Source: Spirogloea muscicola (Eukaryota; Streptophyta; Zygnematophyceae; Spirogloeales; Spirogloeaceae). Taken from it: a stretch of 25,287 bases of DNA. The first letter of the stretch is position 1. Each line of letters opens with the position of its first letter. The notes beneath the pieces are model-generated. The model did no database searches. It was not told where the DNA came from and was given only the letters and a program-made list of their open reading frames with translations. Location of the stretch: assembly GCA_009602725.1 (NCBI GenBank), contig WELB01000236.1:29624-54910 (forward strand), given 5' to 3'. Shown here one piece after another: positions 21,180 through 25,287 of the stretch. Made by a program: the position numbers and the translations under genes.

Positions 21180-21885
21180 CAGAGACCTAAACTAACTTGG
21201 CCCGCCACGAGGGGGCCAAGTGGGGCGGAAGGGCCCATAAAGCCACGCCACAGGTGCAGATGCGATGCGGTGCTGCTGTGGATGCGAGCGTGGCGGGGCG
21301 TGGCGCTAGTGGCAAAGCCCTGCCGGCCCGCGACCCGCGGGCGCCGGCGGCTGCCGGCGGCGGCCGACTTCCCGGCAGCCCGCCCGGCCGGCCCGCACGC
21401 GCGCTCCACCTGTCGCGGCGTGCTCGCCTCCTGCCCACTTTCTCCTGGGCTGTCCAGATTACAGCCGTCGCCCTCTCCTGGAAGCGCCTTCTCCCTTTGC
21501 AAAGCCAGTGAAAAGCAGCTTCTCCTTCTTCTCTTTCTTTCCTGTCAGTCTCGCTGCAGCCGTCCATGGCACGCGCGTTGCATCTGCGTGCCGGTCGCGC
21601 AGATGCAACGGCAGCCTTCTCTGGCTCTGGCCAGCATCTCCGACGTGCGGCTGCTCAACAGGGGTTACTGAGAGCCTCGTGGCCACTTGAGTCACTGTGT
21701 GATTTAGCGGTTTCTCTGGCCCCTTCGAAGTTGTCCATTCTTCTTGCTGGGCTGGCCTCTCACAGCCATCGCCCTCTACTGGAAGCGTCTCCTCCTCCAT
21801 TCTAGAAGAGCTACTGTATTCACACGCTTCCCCAACATCACACCATCGTCCCAAGCTTAGCACCCCCCCCCCCCCCCCCCCCCCC
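21180..21885 (+). mobile_element. LINE plus-strand copy P1, 3' end with C-tract
   Basis: A GC-rich block from 21284 (GCGAGCGTGGCGGGGCGTGG) is followed by a C/T-rich stretch, then the retrotransposon ORF end in broken form. The frame reads CGCSTGV instead of DVRLLNRGY in one register, while DVRLLNRGY is kept in another. The tail holds CCCCTTCGAAGTTGTCCATT and GGGCTGGCCTCTCACAGCC and ends AAGCTTAGCA followed by a run of C. It is a direct repeat of copy P2. It lacks two segments that P2 has and contains a 13-bp inverted repeat at 21576-21610. The limit left of 21284 is approximate. Confidence 0.65.
21863..21885. repeat. Poly-C tract ending in an N
   Basis: Twenty-three consecutive C, then N at 21886, then the start of the next LINE copy. 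Copy P2 ends at the same AAGCTTAGCA-C junction with a shorter C run, so the C tract is a property of the element's 3' end. Its true length here is unknown because the N probably marks a collapsed homopolymer. Confidence 0.9.
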
Positions 21886-21886
21886 N

Positions 21887-22587
21887 GCGAGCGTGGCGGG
21901 GCGTGGCGGGGCGGCAGGGGCTGCCGAGCCCTGCCGGCCCGCGACCCCGGGCTGCCGGCGGCCGCCGGCGGCAGCCGACGACCCGGCAGCCGGCACGGCC
22001 GGCCCGCACGCTCGGCCCACCTTGTCGCGGCGTGCTCGCCTCCCTGCCCCCTTCCCTTTCTTCTTTCCTGTGCTGGCCATATCACTGCCGCCGCCCTCTC
22101 CCGGAATCGCCTCGCTGGGGGTGAGGCGGAGACGGCGGCGTTTCAAAGCCAGTGCAGAGCAGCTTCTCCTTGTTCTCTTCTCTTTCCCGCTCTTAGGCCC
22201 CTCTGAACCTTTGTGAATTCTTTTTGGGCTGGCTTTTCCTGTCAGTCTCGCTGCAGCCGTCCATGGCACGCGCGTTGCATCTGCGTGCCGGTCGCGCATT
22301 GGCGGCAGCCTTCTCTGGCTCTGGCCAGGGGATCCGCCACCCGGAGACTGGTATCTCCGACGTGCGGCTGCTCAACAGGGGTTACGGAGAGCCTCGTGGC
22401 CACTTGAGCCATGTATTATTTAGCGCTTTCTCTGGCCCCTTCGAAGTTGTCCATTCTTTTTCCTGGGCTGGCCTCTCACAGCCATCGCCCTCTACTGGAA
22501 AGCGTCTCCTCCTCCATTCTGGAAGAGCTACTCTACCCACACGCTTCCCCCCCATCACGCCCTCGTCCCAAGCTTAGCACCCCCCCA
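21887..22587 (+). mobile_element. LINE plus-strand copy P2, 3' end
   Basis: Direct repeat of P1 immediately after the C-tract. The plus frame reads SLQPSMARALHLRAGRALAA, then ISDVRLLNRGY, where the usual stop codon is replaced by a sense codon (TACGGA instead of TACTGA). The ORF end is recognisably the same as in family A (SLQRSMARALHLRAG...RLLSRGY). The tail repeats that of P1 and ends AAGCTTAGCA plus seven C. Confidence 0.7.
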
Positions 22588-22840
22588 GCCATCGAGAGAA
22601 AGACGCTTCCAGGTGAGGGCGGTGGCTGTGAGAGGCCAGCCCAGAAAATAGAATGAAAAGGTTCGAAGGGGCCAGGGAAAGCGCGTAAGCACACAGGGAA
22701 GCAAGTAGCTACGAAACACTCAGTAACCCTGTTGAGCAGCCGCAGGTCGGAGAAACTGGTCTCCTGGTAGCGGCTCCCCTGGCCAGGGCCAGAGGCTGCA
22801 GCTAAGGCAGAGCCGTCACACGCACGACTGAGCACCCGCT
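22588..22840 (-). mobile_element. LINE 3'-end fragment, inverted against P2
   Basis: The minus strand reads ALAAASGPGQGSRYQETSFS, then DLRLLNRV with a shifted frame at the stop, then the tail (CTTTCCCTGGCCCCTTCGAA, GGGCTGGCCTCTCACAGCC, CTGGAAGCGTC). Its 3' end abuts the C run of P2, so the two copies meet tail to tail. The 5' break is near 22840. Confidence 0.65.
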
Positions 22841-23171
22841 CGTCGCGCTCGCCGCTCGCCGCCTGTTACAGGAAGGGTTGGCCACTGCACACGGGCAACG
22901 GCCAAGCTTCTTCATCCGGAGATTTGCAATGCTACAAAGCTTCAAGTGTGCACTTGAAAATATCATCACAACGAAACTAGCGGCCGCAGACTCTGGCTCA
23001 GGCCCTCTCAGTAAGCCCGTGTCAGCAACAGCAGCTGGTGAGCTAGGACGTGGCAGAACACCGCACGGCGCCAGAAAAGAGAGAGAGAAGGCGCGCGGAG
23101 CGCTTGGATTGTAAGGGAGGCCAATTCAAGCCAATACTTTGTTCAGGCGAGCTACATAAAGTGGTTGGTGG
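22841..23171. other. Spacer between LINE copies
   Basis: No gene recognised. At 23041-23150 a segment with GGCGCGCGGAGCGC and GGAGGCCAATTCAAGCCAATAC repeats the one at about 21060-21150 in the same orientation. It is a dispersed repeat, probably another retrotransposon remnant. The 78-codon plus frame at 22878-23114 overlaps it and shows no family resemblance. Confidence 0.45.
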
Positions 23172-23880
23172 ATTTGGAAACAAACGAAGGCCAAAATAGC
23201 CAAGTACGAAGGCAAGCAAAAGGAATGACGTACGTTAATAACTGCGAACTGACCCGCTCAGATACCACGGGTCAATACATGAAGGTCACTGATCGATGCC
23301 TGGATACCAGATGGCGGATTCGAGGCCCTTCTGCCACCAACTAGAGCTCGCCCAACTTTCTGTTGCAAAGTGTGTGCCTGAGCACGCTGCAAACAGGCCG
23401 ACACTCGTCGTCGCAAGATCGACAGATGTGCAGCTGGGAAGCCCATCTCAGCCGGAAGCACATCTGCACATCGTGCATAGCCTAGATTGGCAATATTCTG
23501 AAGGAGTGTCTATATGAGGACCTAAACAGCCAAAGATGTCTACTGCAGCTGGCAGGAGCTGATGGCATGGGGGATAATTGAAGTAATGCTGCAGCTCTCT
23601 GTGTTCTGCACTGCCCGCCGCGTGGCCAGCGATGTGTGTCGATGCTGGACCTTCAGAAGCCTCCGTAAGAACCGAAAGGAACAGCGCTTCCAACGGCGTA
23701 TCAACAACATCAACCAAGGCCCGTGGTCCTCCACCAGGTTGCACGCCCACGACGTCAAAGGTGCGGCGATGATGACGTCCCTGGGCATCCGTGGTGATAG
23801 GCATGATGATAGCTTCCACTACGACCGCACTATGCATAGCTATGGACCGTCAAGAGAAGTGGCGCTCCCAAAGGAATATT
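23172..23880 (-). mobile_element. LINE family B copy B (decayed)
   Basis: Diverged direct repeat of the copy at 23889-24535. The 3' end lies at a TTGGCCTTCGTTTGTTTCC motif shared with that copy. The coding part is broken: one minus frame (23837-23448) gives RTFDVVGVQPGGGPRALVDV and stops early. A second frame (to 23258) gives GFPAAHLSILRRRVSACLQR and DLHVLTRGI. The frameshift and extra codons (LEALFLSVL) mark it as the older of the two. Confidence 0.75.
23258..23837 (-). pseudogene. Retrotransposon ORF C-terminal domain, frameshifted
   Basis: Remains of the domain that follows reverse transcriptase in algal non-LTR elements. The two overlapping frames together cover the same stretch that is uninterrupted in the neighbouring copy (23971-24510). 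A frame change near 23455-23470 and an RGI instead of RGY end are visible. No catalytic reverse-transcriptase motif is present, as this lies 3' of it. Confidence 0.65.
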
Positions 23881-23888
23881 TCGTGTAT

Positions 23889-24535
23889 TTTGAAACAAAC
23901 GAAGGCCAAATGGCCAAGTACAAAGGCAAGCACATCTCAAGACCTACATATCTACAGCAGGTTGACCCGCTCAGTAACCACGGGTCAAAACATAAAGGTC
24001 GCTAATCGATGCCTGAATACCAGAGGTCAGATACGAAGCCCTTCTGCCACCAACTAGAGCTCGCCCAGCTTTTTGGTGCAAAGCATTAGCTCGCTGCAAA
24101 CAAGCCGAAACTCCTCGTCGCAAGAACGACAGATACGCAGCTGGCAAGCCCATCTCAGCCGGAAACAAATCTGCACGACGTATGTAGCCTAAATTGGCAA
24201 TATTCTGGAGGTATGTGTGTAATCGCGGACCAGAGCCAAATATTTCGATTGCCGCTGGCAGGAGCTGATCACATTGGGGATAATCGGAGTATTGCTGCAG
24301 CTTTCTTTGTTCAGCTCCGCCCACTGCGTGGCCAGCGATGTGTGTCGATGCTGGACCTTTATACGCCTCCGTTACAACGACATCGACCAGGGCCCGTGGT
24401 CCTCCACCAGGTTGCACGCCCATGACGTCAAGCGTGCGGCAGTGATGACGTCCCTGGGCATCCGTGGTGATGGGCATGATGATGTTTCCCACTACGACCG
24501 CACCATGCATAGCTACGGACGGTCGAGAGAAAAGG
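23889..24535 (-). mobile_element. LINE family B copy A (5'-truncated, ORF end intact)
   Basis: Same family and orientation as copy B, which begins immediately downstream, so the two are head to tail. The 3' end lies at CCTTCGTTTGTTTCAAAA. The 5' break near 24535 adjoins a short GC-rich spacer and then the family A copy. The last part of the ORF is uninterrupted to its stop. Confidence 0.75.
23971..24510 (-). pseudogene. Retrotransposon ORF C-terminal domain fragment (family B)
   Basis: 179 codons read DVMGVQPGGGPRALVDVVVT, then AGHAVGGAEQRKLQQYSDYP, LLPAAIEIFG, EMGLPAAYLSFLRRGVSACL and ISDLYVLTRGY, stop. This layout (DV-T, a KY/QY segment, PLAIE-G, then R-S-LQRANA) is what I know as the C-terminal region downstream of reverse transcriptase in non-LTR retrotransposons. 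There is no start and no RT core, so it is a fragment, not a host gene. Confidence 0.65.
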
Positions 24536-24556
24536 CTCCCCCACTGGGGGCGGGGG

Positions 24557-24566
24557 CTGTACTAAG
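24557..24566. repeat. Target-site duplication, left copy
   Basis: CTGTACTAAG directly at the 3' end of the family A copy. The identical 10 bases occur at 25168-25177 at its 5' end. Confidence 0.75.
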
Positions 24567-25167
24567 AAGAAAGGGCTCGCCCATTGAGGATGTGGGCTGG
24601 AACAGCCAGCCCAAAAAAAGAAGAGTACAAGAAGGGGGCCAGGCGAAGCACTAAGAAAGACAAGCACAAAAAGCGACCAAGCAGCTACGAATCACTCAGT
24701 AACCCCTGCTAAGCTGTCGCAGGTCAGAGATGCTAGGCTCCTGGAAGCGGGTCCCCTGGCCGCAGCCAGAGGCAGCCGCAAGGGCTCTGCCGGCACGCAG
24801 GTGCAGCGCACGGGCCATAGACCGCTGCAGCGAGACGGCCAGGCGCATGCGGTACACCTGTGCGAGCGACCCGGCTGCAGGAAAGTCCACCGGCTCCCCG
24901 TGGAAGCGGCGGGCGATGGCGTGGCGGGCGAGCTGGTTGAGCAGCTCGAGCCACCGAGCACCCAACGCCGCATGGGTGTCGATAGCTAGCGGGAAGAACA
25001 CGTCCTCCGCCGGGTGGTCAGCATACTTGAGCTCTTTTGCCCGAGCGGCGCAGGCGACCGCATACCCAGCCTTGGTGGCACACTGGGCTGGGTGGGAGCG
25101 GTCGAATGCGTCGGTAGTCACCACGTCCAGGAGAGGGAGGACGTGGCCCGCCACCTTGTGGGGTGCA
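24567..25167 (-). mobile_element. LINE family A copy Z, 5'-truncated, with target-site duplication
   Basis: A 601-bp minus-strand insertion bounded by identical CTGTACTAAG repeats. It holds the ORF end (stop at 24696) and a 3' tail with the family hairpin (24594-24612, GGGCTGG...CCAGCCC), the purine-rich run and the AAGAAAGGGCTCGCCC end. Its uninterrupted ORF and intact target-site duplication suggest it is the youngest copy in the window. It lies inside older LINE tail sequence that resumes at 25178 (CCAGCCCCAAGAAGATCACG). Confidence 0.8.
24696..25167 (-). pseudogene. Retrotransposon ORF C-terminal domain fragment (family A)
   Basis: Open from the 5' truncation to the stop: LLDVVTTDAFDRSHPAQCAT, AKELKYADHP, VFFPLAIDTHAALGARWLEL, GEPVDFPAAGSLAQVYRMRL, SLQRSMARALHLRAG, ISDLRQLSRGY. 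It has the same segment order as family B (DVVxT, KYAD, PLAID-GALG, LQR-ARAL, ISDL-RGY end), so both belong to one superfamily. Known function of this region in non-LTR elements is ill-defined. No start codon or RT core is present. Confidence 0.65.
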
Positions 25168-25177
25168 CTGTACTAAG
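25168..25177. repeat. Target-site duplication, right copy
   Basis: CTGTACTAAG at the 5' (truncated) end of the family A copy Z, identical to 24557-24566. Confidence 0.75.
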
Positions 25178-25287
25178 CCAGCCCCAAGAAGATCACGAGA
25201 GGGGGCCAAGCTACGTGCTGGCAAAGGGGCGCCCTGGGCGGACGGCCGGGCCGTGACCCGCGGGCCGCGCCGCGGCGCGCCGGCGGC
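25178..25287. mobile_element. Older LINE tail and GC-rich block at the window edge
   Basis: CCAGCCCCAAGAAGATCACGA and GAGGGGGCCAAG resemble the family A tail (half hairpin, purine-rich run, GGGGGCCAG). From about 25220 a very GC-rich block (GACCCGCGGGCCGCGCC) resembles the one at 21320-21370 of copy P1. Cut by the window end; orientation not settled. Confidence 0.45.

Noticed and set aside
20610-21671. 353-codon plus-strand open frame
   Set aside because: It runs through the antisense of the candidate LRR exon and into LINE copy P1, ending in an out-of-frame copy of the element's 3' end. Long only because the DNA is GC-rich.

Overview
The window looks like nuclear DNA of a green alga (Viridiplantae, probably Chlorophyta) from a draft assembly. 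There are two single N's, at 11148 and 21886. All recognisable genes are split by many short introns. Exons are GC-rich and introns are much less so. The gene content is plant-like: a FREE1/FYVE1-type ESCRT protein, a secreted LRR protein built from 72-nt phase-2 exons, an SPPPP cell-wall-type proline block, and clusters of nested, 5'-truncated non-LTR (LINE) retrotransposons resembling the Zepp clusters known from Chlorella and Coccomyxa. I cannot name the species.

Layout. (1) 24-1840, plus strand: the C-terminal part, in six exons, of a short-chain dehydrogenase/reductase whose 5' end lies outside the window. (2) 2473-6755, minus: a JmjC protein of the KDM2/KDM7 (PHF8-like) type, about 17 exons, in which the iron-binding HxD and other cofactor positions are replaced. 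(3) 7949-10753, minus: a complete nine-exon FREE1/FYVE1 homologue with an extra Cys4 zinc ribbon; a probable 5'UTR intron (10798-11810) holds nested LINE 3' ends. (4) 11811-13785: no recognised gene. (5) 13786-20155, minus, with a possible first exon at 20557-20855: a secreted-type LRR, proline-rich and Cys-rich protein in which almost every intron is in phase 2. (6) 20900-25287: a LINE graveyard holding two tandem plus-strand copies, then a run of minus-strand copies. One of the latter has a clear 10-bp target-site duplication.

The four host genes do not form a pathway (metabolic redox, chromatin, endosomal sorting, cell surface). The SDR and JmjC genes converge; JmjC, FREE1 and the LRR gene are all on the minus strand. 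Retrotransposon 3' ends lie directly upstream of two of the genes and inside an LRR intron. Exon boundaries were worked out by hand from splice signals, reading frame and family resemblance. Most junctions keep frame exactly; those that do not are flagged.
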